From NCBI GenBank assembly GCA_900537185.1, contig LS999828.1:204359-268358 (forward strand): DNA of 64,000 nt, written 5' to 3'. The translations under genes were made by a program, and so were the position numbers. Of this stretch, positions 25,699 to 34,511 are shown one piece after another. The first letter of the stretch is position 1. Each line of letters starts with the position of its first letter. The DNA comes from Cytophagales bacterium Alg240-R148 (GTDB lineage Bacteria > Bacteroidota > Bacteroidia > Cytophagales > Cyclobacteriaceae). Below the pieces are notes generated by a model, which saw only the letters and a program-made list of their open reading frames with translations, did not search any database and was not told the DNA's origin.

Positions 25699-27087
25699 AT
25701 GAAAAATTATATTGACCTCATTGAACAAACCTTCGAATGGCCTCAAGAGGAATTCCAAGTTAAAAATAATGAATTGATATTCCATGGTGTCCCTTTAATG
25801 GACATCATTGAAAAATATGGCACCCCATTAAAAATTACCTATTTGCCTAAAATCGGGGCCAATATTAACAAAGCAAAATCACTTTTTAACGCAGCAATAA
25901 AGAAACACAATTACAAGGGGGATTATATCTATTCTTATTGCACCAAATCTTCCCATTTCAGTTTTATAATTGAAGAAGCTTTGAAGAATGATGTGCACTT
26001 AGAAACTTCCTCCGCTTATGACATCCCCATCATAAGAAAAATGGGAGAAAAAGGACTTCTAAATAAAGCGCTTTATGTCATTTGCAATGGATATAAACGC
26101 ACCCTTTACAAACAATACATATCAGAACTGATCAATGATGGTTACGGCAATTGTATCCCCGTGTTGGATAATTTAACTGAAATAGACCACTACGAAACCC
26201 ATGTAGAAGGGCCTTATCAGGTAGGGATAAGAGTTGCTGCCGATGAAGAGCCTAATTTCGAATTTTACACGAGCCGATTGGGCATCCGGTATAGAGACAT
26301 TACAGAGTTGTACCGGGATAAAATCCGCCCGAGTAAAAAAGCACAATTAAAATTGCTCCACTTCTTTATTAATACAGGTATTAAAGACAATGCCTATTAC
26401 TGGAGTGAACTAGACCGTTTTGTAAGCAAATATTGCGAATTAAAAAAAGAATGCCCCTCGCTAGATTCAATAGACATCGGAGGAGGGTTCCCAATTAAAA
26501 CTTCGCTCACTTTCGAGTATGATTACCAATACATTACAGAACAAATAATAGAAAACATCAAAGGAATTTGTGACAAACACCAGGTGCCCACACCCAACAT
26601 CATTACAGAATTTGGGAGCTTTACAGTTGGTGAAAGCGGGGCAGTTTTATACGACGTAATGGACCAAAAGCTTCAAAACGACAAGGAATTGTGGTATATG
26701 ATTAATGGGTCCTTCATTACACACCTTCCAGATTCTTGGGGTTTGAATCAAAAATTTGTTATGTTGGCCATCAACCACTGGCAAGAAGCTTTCCATAAGG
26801 TAAACATTGGCGGTCTTACCTGTGATAGCATGGATTACTATAATTCAGAAGCACATATTTCAGAAGTCTTTTTGCCCAAAATTAAAAGCAAAGAATGTTT
26901 GTACATTGGTTTTTTTCATACCGGGGCCTACCAAGAATCGCTGGGTGGGTTTGGTGGCCTTCAACATTGCCTAATTCCAGCACCGAAACATGTACTAATT
27001 GACAAAGATGCCCAAGGCCAAATCAGCACCAGTTTGTTTGCGGACGAACAGAGCAGTGAGGACATGCTGAAAATATTGGGGTATTAA
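25699..27087 (+). CDS. speA: Arginine decarboxylase (fold type III, PLP)
   Basis: A 462-residue PLP enzyme of the alanine racemase-like barrel (ODC/diaminopimelate decarboxylase) fold, of the short SpeA-like form common in Bacteroidota. The PLP lysine lies in the segment YIYSYCTKSSHFSF (usually Y-x-x-K); a Gly-rich phosphate-binding stretch follows in SLDSIDIGGGFPIKTS, and the C-terminal substrate Cys/Asp region in LTCDSMDYYN and FFHTGAYQESLGGFG. It would convert arginine to agmatine for spermidine synthesis. Other polyamine genes are not in the window, so the substrate (arginine rather than ornithine or lysine) rests on family recognition. Monocistronic. Confidence 0.82.
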   Translation: MKNYIDLIEQTFEWPQEEFQVKNNELIFHGVPLMDIIEKYGTPLKITYLPKIGANINKAKSLFNAAIKKHNYKGDYIYSYCTKSSHFSFIIEEALKNDVHLETSSAYDIPIIRKMGEKGLLNKALYVICNGYKRTLYKQYISELINDGYGNCIPVLDNLTEIDHYETHVEGPYQVGIRVAADEEPNFEFYTSRLGIRYRDITELYRDKIRPSKKAQLKLLHFFINTGIKDNAYYWSELDRFVSKYCELKKECPSLDSIDIGGGFPIKTSLTFEYDYQYITEQIIENIKGICDKHQVPTPNIITEFGSFTVGESGAVLYDVMDQKLQNDKELWYMINGSFITHLPDSWGLNQKFVMLAINHWQEAFHKVNIGGLTCDSMDYYNSEAHISEVFLPKIKSKECLYIGFFHTGAYQESLGGFGGLQHCLIPAPKHVLIDKDAQGQISTSLFADEQSSEDMLKILGY

Positions 27088-27099
27088 TAAAGTGTAAGT

Positions 27100-27828
27100 C
27101 TAATTTAGTCTTTTAGAAATTTTAATAATGCTTCTCATCATTTTGATGGAGTCGCGTACCACACTCACTTTAGATCCGGGAACTTCCTTCCACTTTAAAG
27201 GAAGAGATTTTACTTCTACCCCTTTGTTTTTCAGCCGCATGAGTACTTCTACATCATGTGCAAAACCAACGTCTTCTAACTGGCTGAATACTTCTTGTGC
27301 CAAAGCAGTAGGGTACAATTTAAACCCGCACTGCGTGTCATCCAAAGTCAAACCAGTCAACATCCTTTGCAAAGTATTAAAAGCCACTCCTATTATTCTT
27401 CTTGCCACAGAATATCGAACCAACTTATACTGAATTCCTTTTTCTCTAGATCCAATATACACGGTATCTTGTTGGTTCAAATCCAACCCAAAGTGTTCTT
27501 TCCAAAACACCAACACATTTGGATGGGCAGCCAAATCAGCATCTAAAGTGAGTACCCAATTGCCTGTTGCTGCATTTACACCACTTCTCAGGGCGGCACC
27601 TTTCCCTCCATTCTGAGCACACTGCACAACCTTAACACAACCTGCATTGGATTCCAATTTTGCAAAATCATTCAAAATTGCTGCCGTGTTGTCTGTACTG
27701 CCATCGTCTACAAAAATATACTCGTATTGCTCGGGGTAGGCGGCAATAAATTTTTGTAGTTTCGATAATGTAGTTTCTAATCTATGGGACTCATTAAAGC
27801 AAGGAAAAACAAAACTCACTAAATTCAT
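27100..27828 (-). CDS. Glycosyltransferase family 2, polyprenyl-phosphate type
   Basis: A 242-residue GT2 enzyme: SFVFPCFNESHRLETTL at the N-terminus, then YIFVDDGSTDNT, the donor-binding LDADLAAHP and, later, DDTQCGFKLYPTALAQEVF, a pattern typical of dolichyl- or polyprenyl-phosphate glucosyltransferases (Alg5/DPM-like). It lacks membrane segments. The start at 27828 lies 2 bp after the stop of the methyltransferase gene. It probably loads a sugar onto polyprenyl phosphate for a membrane glycosyltransferase; the GT39-like protein at 28743 is a plausible partner. Confidence 0.88.
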   Translation of the reverse strand: MNLVSFVFPCFNESHRLETTLSKLQKFIAAYPEQYEYIFVDDGSTDNTAAILNDFAKLESNAGCVKVVQCAQNGGKGAALRSGVNAATGNWVLTLDADLAAHPNVLVFWKEHFGLDLNQQDTVYIGSREKGIQYKLVRYSVARRIIGVAFNTLQRMLTGLTLDDTQCGFKLYPTALAQEVFSQLEDVGFAHDVEVLMRLKNKGVEVKSLPLKWKEVPGSKVSVVRDSIKMMRSIIKISKRLN

Positions 27829-27830
27829 CC

Positions 27831-28670
27831 CTATGCTTTTTGAGCCATACAATATACAGAGGTGCCAAATGGAAGCGGGACATGTAGGGAAATTTGAACT
27901 TCCAAATTGCCAACAAACGTTAACAAACCATTTATTCCCGGAACTATCTTCAATTCTTCAGCTTCAATTTCTTCACCAGACTTATCGCTCATTTTCCCCA
28001 AAACTTTTCTGCCTATGTAAGCCGGAGCAAATAAATGGGAAAACAAATAGTTACATTTCACAACATCAAATCCGGCTTTTGTCACCATGTCTTTAAGGTC
28101 GCGTTTCCCATACCGCTTGCGGTGTCCTAAAAAAACGTCCCGTTCGGACCACAACGCCATACTGGCGGGAACGCTAATTAACAACACCCCTCCTGGTTGC
28201 ATCAGGTCAAAACACTGTTGCAGCACATTCAAAGGTGCATCCAAATGTTCTAAAACATCTGCAAACACAACCACATCGTATAAATTATCCGGCTTTAGCT
28301 CGCGAAGTTTGTTGATATCCTTCAATATTAAAATGGAGTTCTCGGACCTTTTTCTGGCATTTAACAATGCTTGAGGGTAGCCATCGATACCTGTAACTGT
28401 CTTAAATTGCTCCCCTTTTTGGAAGTATTTCACAATGCTTCCATTACCGCAGCCAATATCCGCTAAGTGATCGAAAGAACCCTTTTTAGAACTAGACAAC
28501 AACTTTGAGAACAACCTTTTTCGGTTTTTGTGCCAAAAATGATTGTCTTCCATTTTTTCTAGCCCGTCCAACGAAGTAGCACTAAAATGTAAATCAAAGC
28601 CTCCAATCTCTTCTTCAACACCAATCTTATTTGACTCCAACAGCTTTAAAAAATCCGTTTTTTCTGACAT
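27831..28670 (-). CDS. SAM-dependent class I methyltransferase
   Basis: A 279-residue soluble methyltransferase. The SAM-binding motif is LADIGCGNGSIVKYF, followed by GIDGYPQALLNA (motif II acidic residue) and the LYDVVVFADVLEHLDAP block (motif post-I/III), then LMQPGGVLLISVPA. This belongs to the Methyltransf_11/23 type seen with glycan gene clusters. It precedes the GT2 gene by only 2 bp and both divide from the membrane glycosyltransferase gene divergently, which suggests joint roles in lipid-linked sugar processing. The acceptor is unknown. Confidence 0.9.
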   Translation of the reverse strand: MSEKTDFLKLLESNKIGVEEEIGGFDLHFSATSLDGLEKMEDNHFWHKNRKRLFSKLLSSSKKGSFDHLADIGCGNGSIVKYFQKGEQFKTVTGIDGYPQALLNARKRSENSILILKDINKLRELKPDNLYDVVVFADVLEHLDAPLNVLQQCFDLMQPGGVLLISVPASMALWSERDVFLGHRKRYGKRDLKDMVTKAGFDVVKCNYLFSHLFAPAYIGRKVLGKMSDKSGEEIEAEELKIVPGINGLLTFVGNLEVQISLHVPLPFGTSVYCMAQKA

Positions 28671-28690
28671 ACTTCTCCAATCTAATTAAG

Positions 28691-28721
28691 TTGCAAGTTT
28701 AAGATTATTCATCTAATATTG
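28691..28721 (+). promoter_or_regulatory. Probable promoter of the membrane glycosyltransferase gene
   Basis: TTG (28691-28693), 20 bp, TAATATTG (28714-28721), one mismatch from TAnnTTTG. The ATG at 28743 follows at a suitable distance, which argues against the upstream TTG start at 28719. Confidence 0.55.
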
Positions 28722-28742
28722 CAAACAATATATGTTCAAGAA

Positions 28743-30209
28743 ATGATCCAGAAACACGCCACGCTACTATTCTCATTTACCTTTTTAGTATTTATTGTTA
28801 GTTTAGTTTTAGGTATTTCTAGCACCGCTATGGACGAAACCATTTTAGCGGAACAAGCGTATTGGTTTTCAGAACTTGGGTTTGTAAAATCCAAACTTTT
28901 CACCGGCATGGGCCAAGGCTGGGAAACAAGACAATACCATTACCACAAGCTTTTTATATGGACTGGGGCTTTTTTCATACAACTTTTTGGTTGGTCTTTG
29001 TATGTTATCAAAGCGGTTCCACTAACATTTACTGCCGTTTTATTTTTCACTTTTTACAGGTGGATTAAAAACAATTTCAACCAACAATGGGCATTGGTTG
29101 GGGTTAGCATATTATTGATGCAAAATGAGCTTTTGAGCTTCACTTTTTATTTCCGACCAGAAGTAATGTTAATGGCGTCTGGCCTCTTAAGTTTCATTTG
29201 CTTTCACTATTATTTAAAAAAATCCAAAACGACCTACCTTTTAGCGGCTGCAGTTCTTTCAGGTCTTTCTGTACTCATTCATTTAAATGGTATTGTATTT
29301 TGTGTGGCACTTGGATGTGTACTACTATTCAATAAAAAATTTAAAGGATTTGTTTTTTTTGGGAGTGCATCGGCATTGATAGCACTCTTATATTTGGCGG
29401 ACTTAGGTTCATTGGAAGCATTTGAAAACTTAAAACTTCAATTTGCTGCGGACCCCAATTTGGAAAAAAAGGATTTTAGTTTGCTTGCCCCTATAGTAAA
29501 GCTACTTAACTTTCATCTTTTTTTCTTTTGGAGCCCTAAGGAAGCGGTATTATTCATTCCTTTTTTGTTAACTATTGTGGTCTATTTTAAAACACTTATG
29601 AAAGAGCACCGCAATTTAATGCTCTTTACAACTGCCTTGATTCTGTCCTTATCGGCCTTGGCCCATGGGCATTCCACCAAATATGCCATGATTTTTTACC
29701 CCTTTGTTGTTTACATTATAATTATAGGAATTAACAAGGCGCAACAAACCAAGCCCATGGTAAGTAAATTATACCTAGCCACCTTAATCTTATTTTTTGT
29801 AACCCAAGGGGTGTATGCTGTCCGTCAGATGAAAGAATATGACAACGCAGTTGCCATCAACAACCAAATCAGCCAGCACATCGATTACCACCACAATAGC
29901 ATTTTAGCCACCGATTCCTATGTTTTTAATGAACTTCCAAAGGCAGATGTCATTAGCTTTTTAGGTTATAGATACGGAAGGTTCAATTACCAGGGCTTAG
30001 AACCAGACCAAATTCAAAAGGAAGATGTGGTCGCATTTGCTAATGAATACAACCGAGACTATATAATTATCATCCCTCGATTCGAAGACAAAAGAGTACT
30101 GTCCATTCTAAAAAGTGACCAACTTCGTACAGGAGATCGCATTTTAAACTTTGAAGTTACAGCGCAGGAAGAGGCTTATATAGTACTGAAAAAAATGAAT
30201 ACTCAATAA
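28743..30209 (+). CDS. Membrane glycosyltransferase, ArnT/PMT (GT39)-like
   Basis: A 488-residue polytopic protein with about nine to eleven hydrophobic helices and a soluble C-terminus of about 110 residues. The first periplasmic loop holds acidic residue Asp in the segment SSTAMDETILAEQAYWF, the pattern of GT39/GT83 enzymes (ArnT, PMT) which transfer sugars from polyprenyl phosphate carriers. The substrate is not readable. The divergent GT2 and methyltransferase genes would supply such a donor. The ATG at 28743 is chosen over a TTG at 28719, because the best promoter overlaps the TTG. Confidence 0.82.
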   Translation: MIQKHATLLFSFTFLVFIVSLVLGISSTAMDETILAEQAYWFSELGFVKSKLFTGMGQGWETRQYHYHKLFIWTGAFFIQLFGWSLYVIKAVPLTFTAVLFFTFYRWIKNNFNQQWALVGVSILLMQNELLSFTFYFRPEVMLMASGLLSFICFHYYLKKSKTTYLLAAAVLSGLSVLIHLNGIVFCVALGCVLLFNKKFKGFVFFGSASALIALLYLADLGSLEAFENLKLQFAADPNLEKKDFSLLAPIVKLLNFHLFFFWSPKEAVLFIPFLLTIVVYFKTLMKEHRNLMLFTTALILSLSALAHGHSTKYAMIFYPFVVYIIIIGINKAQQTKPMVSKLYLATLILFFVTQGVYAVRQMKEYDNAVAINNQISQHIDYHHNSILATDSYVFNELPKADVISFLGYRYGRFNYQGLEPDQIQKEDVVAFANEYNRDYIIIIPRFEDKRVLSILKSDQLRTGDRILNFEVTAQEEAYIVLKKMNTQ

Positions 30210-30223
30210 TATACGTGGTCAGA

Positions 30224-30254
30224 TTGTTTACAATAAATATTTTCATTACCTTTG
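30224..30254 (+). promoter_or_regulatory. Promoter of the rpsF-rpsR-rplI operon
   Basis: TTG (30224-30226), 20 bp, TACCTTTG (30247-30254): an exact Bacteroidota consensus. ATG of rpsF is 27 bp downstream. Confidence 0.8.
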
Positions 30255-30281
30255 CAGGCTTAAAATAAACTATTTTAAATC

Positions 30282-30650
30282 ATGTTTAAATACGACTACG
30301 AGACGGTATTCATCCTTAATCCCGTTTTATCTGATGATCAGATGAAGGATACTGTCAGCAAGTTCAAGCAAGTTCTTGTGGACAACGGAGCGGATATCAT
30401 TAACGAAGAGAAGTGGGGGCTAAAAAAATTAGCGTACACTATTCAGCACAAAAACACTGGGTTCTACAGCATGTTCGAATATTCAGGTACAACTGATTTG
30501 ATCGACAAGTTGGAAACAGAATTCAGAAGAGAAGAATCGATCTTGCGTTTTTTAACGATAAGATTGGACAAGCACGCTGTTGCTTACAACGCCAGAAGAA
30601 GAAATGGTGAATTTAACAAAAAAGCGAAAAAAGAGGAGGCTGCATCATGA
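30282..30650 (+). CDS. rpsF: 30S ribosomal protein bS6
   Basis: A 122-residue bS6 protein: the start [20 protein letters not shown] and the conserved block [44 protein letters not shown] are diagnostic. It binds bS18 in the platform of the 30S subunit. The C-terminal Lys/Glu tail is typical. First gene of a three-gene operon (with rpsR overlapping by 4 bp and rplI), in the usual bacterial order; ssb, which is often between rpsF and rpsR elsewhere, is absent here, as in other Bacteroidota. Confidence 0.98.
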   Translation: MFKYDYETVFILNPVLSDDQMKDTVSKFKQVLVDNGADIINEEKWGLKKLAYTIQHKNTGFYSMFEYSGTTDLIDKLETEFRREESILRFLTIRLDKHAVAYNARRRNGEFNKKAKKEEAAS

Positions 30651-30898
30651 CATTAATGAACGAACCGATCAACAGAGATCAAAATCAAAAAAAATACTGT
30701 CGTTTTAAGAAAAACGGTATTAAGTACATTGATTACAAAGACGCTAACTTTTTATTGAAGTTTGTTAATGATCAAGGTAAGATTCTTCCAAGAAGACTTA
30801 CTGGTACTAGTGTTAAATATCAAAAGAAAGTTGCACAAGCTGTTAAAAGAGCAAGACACCTTGCTTTGTTGCCTTACGTTGCGGATTCTTTAAAATAA
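30647..30898 (+). CDS. rpsR: 30S ribosomal protein bS18
   Basis: An 83-residue bS18 with the family core [20 protein letters not shown], then [20 protein letters not shown] and [14 protein letters not shown]. Overlap with rpsF by ATGA couples translation of these two binding partners. A start three codons in (MNEPINRD) is also possible. Length is normal for Bacteroidota. Confidence 0.98.
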   Translation: MTLMNEPINRDQNQKKYCRFKKNGIKYIDYKDANFLLKFVNDQGKILPRRLTGTSVKYQKKVAQAVKRARHLALLPYVADSLK

Positions 30899-30911
30899 TG
30901 TTCTTAGAAAG

Positions 30912-31355
30912 ATGGAAATAATTTTAAAACAAGATATAAAAGGACTAGGGTATAAAAATGATATCGTATCAGTTAAGCCTGGTTACGGTAGAAATTACCT
31001 TATCCCTCAGGGATTCGCGATCATCGCCAACAATTCAAACAAAAAGATGATTGCTGAAAACGTACGTCAAGCGGCTCACAAAGCTGAAAAAATCAAAAGT
31101 GATGCTTTGGCAATAGCTGAAAAAATCGGTGATTTGACACTTGAAATTGGTACTAAAGCAGGAGAAAGCGGTAAAATATTTGGTGCAATAACTGCACTTC
31201 AAGTTGCTGATGCCCTTAGTGCAAAAGGAATAGAAATTGACAGAAAAAAGATAGCATTTTCTTCTCAAGTAAAAGAAGTAGGTGAATATTCTGTAAAACT
31301 TGATTTACACAGAGATGTAAAACACGACATCACTATTAAAGTGGTTGCCGAATAA
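30912..31355 (+). CDS. rplI: 50S ribosomal protein bL9
   Basis: A 147-residue bL9: N-terminal domain MEIILKQDIKGLGYKNDIVSVK and GYGRNYLIPQGFAI, then a long charged helix and the C-terminal domain beginning KAGESGKIFGAITALQVADAL. Near-universal length and motifs. It lies 13 bp after rpsR and ends the operon; a clear terminator follows. Confidence 0.98.
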   Translation: MEIILKQDIKGLGYKNDIVSVKPGYGRNYLIPQGFAIIANNSNKKMIAENVRQAAHKAEKIKSDALAIAEKIGDLTLEIGTKAGESGKIFGAITALQVADALSAKGIEIDRKKIAFSSQVKEVGEYSVKLDLHRDVKHDITIKVVAE

Positions 31356-31380
31356 GTTTTTATTCTGAATAATATTATAG

Positions 31381-31408
31381 AGCCATGCAAATTGCATGGC
31401 TTTTTTTA
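31381..31408 (+). terminator. Intrinsic terminator of the ribosomal protein operon
   Basis: GCCATGCAA / TTGCATGGC with essentially no loop, then a run of seven T, 26 bp after the rplI stop. Confidence 0.92.
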
Positions 31409-31438
31409 TTTCTGAACTTTTTTACTCTATTTTTGGGT

Positions 31439-32422
31439 ATGTTCAGAACTGAAGTTACTCCCTCCCCTTCTATCCAGCAGTTGTCTTTCGGACAAAAAGT
31501 TTTTTCAATTGGTTCTTGTTTTGCCAATTCCATGGGCCAGCGATTAAAAGACCATAAATTTGATACCCTCAGCAATCCCTTTGGTATATTGTTTAACACC
31601 CATGCCATTAGGCAAGCCTTGGTTACAAGCATCCAAGCTACAACTTTTCCTGAAAGACTCTACGGCCATCATGAAGAGAGGCATTTCCATTACTGGACCC
31701 ATTCCGAATGCAATGCACCCAGCAAAGCTGCATTGCACAACGCTTTAACAACAAGGGTGCACAACACCCAAAAATACCTAAAAGAGGCCAATTGGGTTCT
31801 ATTAACCCTAGGAACGTCTTGGGTGTACCGGTATAAAAAAACTGGTGACCTCGTTGCTAATTGCCACAAAGTGCCCAACAATCAATTTGAAAAAACACTC
31901 TTAAGTCCAGAACAAAACCAACAAGAACTGCATGCACTGATTGAATCTTTGTTATCCATTAACCCAAATTGTAAAATTGTTTTGACTGTAAGCCCGGTGC
32001 GCCACATAAAAGACACACTGGTTCTCAACAATGTGAGCAAGGCTTCTCTTTTATATGCGGTGCATGAAATAGACAAGCAATTCGAAGCTGTCCAATACTT
32101 TCCATCCTACGAGCTACTACTCGACGATTTGAGAGATTATAGGTTTTTTGCAGATGACATGCTCCACCCATCCAATAAAGCAGAGGAATATATTTGGAAT
32201 AAATTTATACAAACCTATGTTTCAGAGCAAGACAGGGCCCTTATGGCAGAATGGTATAAAATAAGGCAAGGTCTTCAACACCGTCCATTTCAAATTAAAA
32301 GCAACGCATACGATAAATTCATTACAAATCTTTCTATTAAGTTAAAGCATTTCGAAGGAATTGTAGATATTAGTAGTGAATTAGAGGAGATTGAGCAAAT
32401 TAGAATTAAGATCAATGAATAA
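31439..32422 (+). CDS. GSCFA domain protein
   Basis: A 327-residue protein of the GSCFA family, named from the motif seen here as [16 protein letters not shown], followed by [12 protein letters not shown] and later [16 protein letters not shown] and DDMLHPSN motifs. The Ser, Asp and His of these blocks look like the catalytic residues of SGNH-type hydrolases. Substrate is unknown. The start at 31439 gives a normal N-terminus; the longer frame back to 31385 lies inside the terminator of rplI. Its end overlaps the next gene by 8 bp, so the two are coupled. Confidence 0.87.
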   Translation: MFRTEVTPSPSIQQLSFGQKVFSIGSCFANSMGQRLKDHKFDTLSNPFGILFNTHAIRQALVTSIQATTFPERLYGHHEERHFHYWTHSECNAPSKAALHNALTTRVHNTQKYLKEANWVLLTLGTSWVYRYKKTGDLVANCHKVPNNQFEKTLLSPEQNQQELHALIESLLSINPNCKIVLTVSPVRHIKDTLVLNNVSKASLLYAVHEIDKQFEAVQYFPSYELLLDDLRDYRFFADDMLHPSNKAEEYIWNKFIQTYVSEQDRALMAEWYKIRQGLQHRPFQIKSNAYDKFITNLSIKLKHFEGIVDISSELEEIEQIRIKINE

Positions 32423-34511
32423 ATTATTTTCCCTTATCATAATAGCAACACTTTTGTCTTGCCAAGGCCAAAATTCAGATAAAATGAGCGAACACCAACA
32501 CACCAATAGATTAGTGGATGCTTCTAGCCCCTATCTACTGCAACATGCCCACAACCCGGTTGATTGGTACCCTTGGGGTGAAGAGGCATTGGAAAAAGCT
32601 AAAAAAGAGGACAAGCCAATCCTGGTCAGCATCGGTTATGCGGCTTGTCATTGGTGCCATGTAATGGAAAGGGAATCTTTTGAAAATGATTCTATTGCAG
32701 CAATAATGAATGCCAATTTCATTTGCATAAAAGTAGATAGAGAAGAAAGACCCGATGTGGATCAGGTTTACATGGAAGCAGTTCAAGCCATGGGCGTCAA
32801 TGGCGGGTGGCCTCTAAATGTATTTCTAACACCGGAGCAAAAACCATTTTATGGTGGCACTTACTTCCCCCCGAATTCGTGGGTGAAACTATTAAACTCT
32901 ATCCACAAAGCCTACACCGAGGACAGAGACAAAGTGGAATCTTCTGCAAACCAGGTTACAGGTTCTTTAAATGCTTCGGAATTGGAGAAGTACGGAATGG
33001 TAATGGGCGAAAAAGCTTTTAAAATAGAGCAACTGGACACTGTTTTTCAAAACCTTGCCAACAACTTTGATAGAAAATTTGGAGGCATGAACCGTTCTCC
33101 TAAATTTCCAATGCCTTCTATTTGGGAATTTCTTTTAAAATACCACAGCAGCAACAACAACCAAGAGGCATTAAATCAAGTGGTTACCACTTTAGATAGA
33201 ATGGGCCAAGGCGGTATTTACGATCCCATTGATGGTGGGTTTGCCCGCTACAGCGTTGATGGCATCTGGCATGTACCCCACTTTGAGAAAATGTTATACG
33301 ACAATGGCCAATTATTGTCTCTCTATGCAAATGCCTATGCCATAACGAAAAATGAAAACTATGCACAGATAATAGAGGCAACGGCCAATTGGATTAAAAA
33401 TGAAATGACCCATGAAAATGGCGGGTTTTACTCTTCACTTGATGCAGATAGCGATGGAGAAGAAGGAAAATACTATGTTTATTCCACAGATGAATTTAAA
33501 AAGGTGGCAGGAGATCAATACGAAGTTTTTAGTAATTTCTACAACATTGCCGACACCGGAAACTGGGAACATGGCAACAACATTTTATTAAAAGAACAAT
33601 GGCCAGATCAGTTTGCTTCCTCTAGAAATTTAGACCCCACTGAGTTCAATATGCAGTTACAAAAAATCCATGTCGGTCTCAAAGAAATGAGAAAAGACAG
33701 AATAAGACCTGGCTTGGACGACAAAATTCTAGCTGGTTGGAATGGATTGGTGCTCAAAGGATTGGTAGATGCTTACGATGCCACTGGAAAAGAGTCTTAC
33801 TTGGAACTGGCTTTGAAAAATGCCAATTTTATAGAAAAAGAATTAATACAAGAAGAACGCCTTTTCCGACTGCATAAAGATGGAAAAGCCAGTATTCCTG
33901 GATATTTAGAAGACTATGCTGCGGTTATCAAAGGATTCTCAGCACTCTACCAAGCCACTTTCGATGAAAAATGGCTTAGGGCAGCAGATAAATTGCTCCG
34001 CACTGCGGTAGCTGATTTCTACGATGAAAAAGAAAATTTATTCTTTTTCACCGCACAGGATGCAGAGCAACTCATTGCTCGAAAAAAAGAGGTTTTTGAC
34101 AATGTCATTCCTTCTTCCAATAGCATCATGGCTGAAAATTTATACATACTAGGGGTCCTTCTGGACAATACGGAATACAAACAGAAGTCAGAATCCATGG
34201 TTGCGACAGTTGCTTCCTTGATGCAACAAGAATCTGGGTATCTAACCAATTGGGCCAGCGTATTTTTTATGCATGCCCAACCAACTGTCGAAGTTGTAAT
34301 CGTGGGCAATGATTATTTAGCCCAGCGCAAATTGATTGCCGAAAATTTCATACCAAACAAAGTGATGTTGGGAGCAAAAGATTCCAGCACATTGGCTTTA
34401 ATGGAAAATCGTTATGCATTGGATGGAAAAACTACTTTTTACATCTGTTATAACAAGGCATGTAAACTACCTGTTTTCACATCAAATGAAGCACTTAACC
34501 TTATCGATTAG
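32415..34511 (+). CDS. Thioredoxin-domain YyaL/DUF255 lipoprotein
   Basis: A 698-residue protein of the YyaL (spermatogenesis-associated protein 20-like) family. It starts with a lipoprotein signal (lipobox LLSC), so the protein is exported. The DUF255 thioredoxin-like domain contains ACHWCHVM with the CxxC active pair and [19 protein letters not shown]; the rest is an (alpha/alpha) barrel with [30 protein letters not shown] and KILAGWNGL, all family marks. The enzyme activity is not established. The gene directly precedes priA with no gap. Confidence 0.92.
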   Translation: MNKLFSLIIIATLLSCQGQNSDKMSEHQHTNRLVDASSPYLLQHAHNPVDWYPWGEEALEKAKKEDKPILVSIGYAACHWCHVMERESFENDSIAAIMNANFICIKVDREERPDVDQVYMEAVQAMGVNGGWPLNVFLTPEQKPFYGGTYFPPNSWVKLLNSIHKAYTEDRDKVESSANQVTGSLNASELEKYGMVMGEKAFKIEQLDTVFQNLANNFDRKFGGMNRSPKFPMPSIWEFLLKYHSSNNNQEALNQVVTTLDRMGQGGIYDPIDGGFARYSVDGIWHVPHFEKMLYDNGQLLSLYANAYAITKNENYAQIIEATANWIKNEMTHENGGFYSSLDADSDGEEGKYYVYSTDEFKKVAGDQYEVFSNFYNIADTGNWEHGNNILLKEQWPDQFASSRNLDPTEFNMQLQKIHVGLKEMRKDRIRPGLDDKILAGWNGLVLKGLVDAYDATGKESYLELALKNANFIEKELIQEERLFRLHKDGKASIPGYLEDYAAVIKGFSALYQATFDEKWLRAADKLLRTAVADFYDEKENLFFFTAQDAEQLIARKKEVFDNVIPSSNSIMAENLYILGVLLDNTEYKQKSESMVATVASLMQQESGYLTNWASVFFMHAQPTVEVVIVGNDYLAQRKLIAENFIPNKVMLGAKDSSTLALMENRYALDGKTTFYICYNKACKLPVFTSNEALNLID

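Noticed and set aside
25699..27087. Diaminopimelate decarboxylase (lysA)
   Set aside because: The YCTKSSH segment and C-terminal HTGAYQESLGGFGGLQHC differ from LysA and fit the Bacteroidota arginine decarboxylase group better, though this is a recognition call.
31385..31438. N-terminal extension of the GSCFA gene
   Set aside because: The extension is encoded by the rplI terminator hairpin and T-run; the ATG at 31439 gives a normal start.
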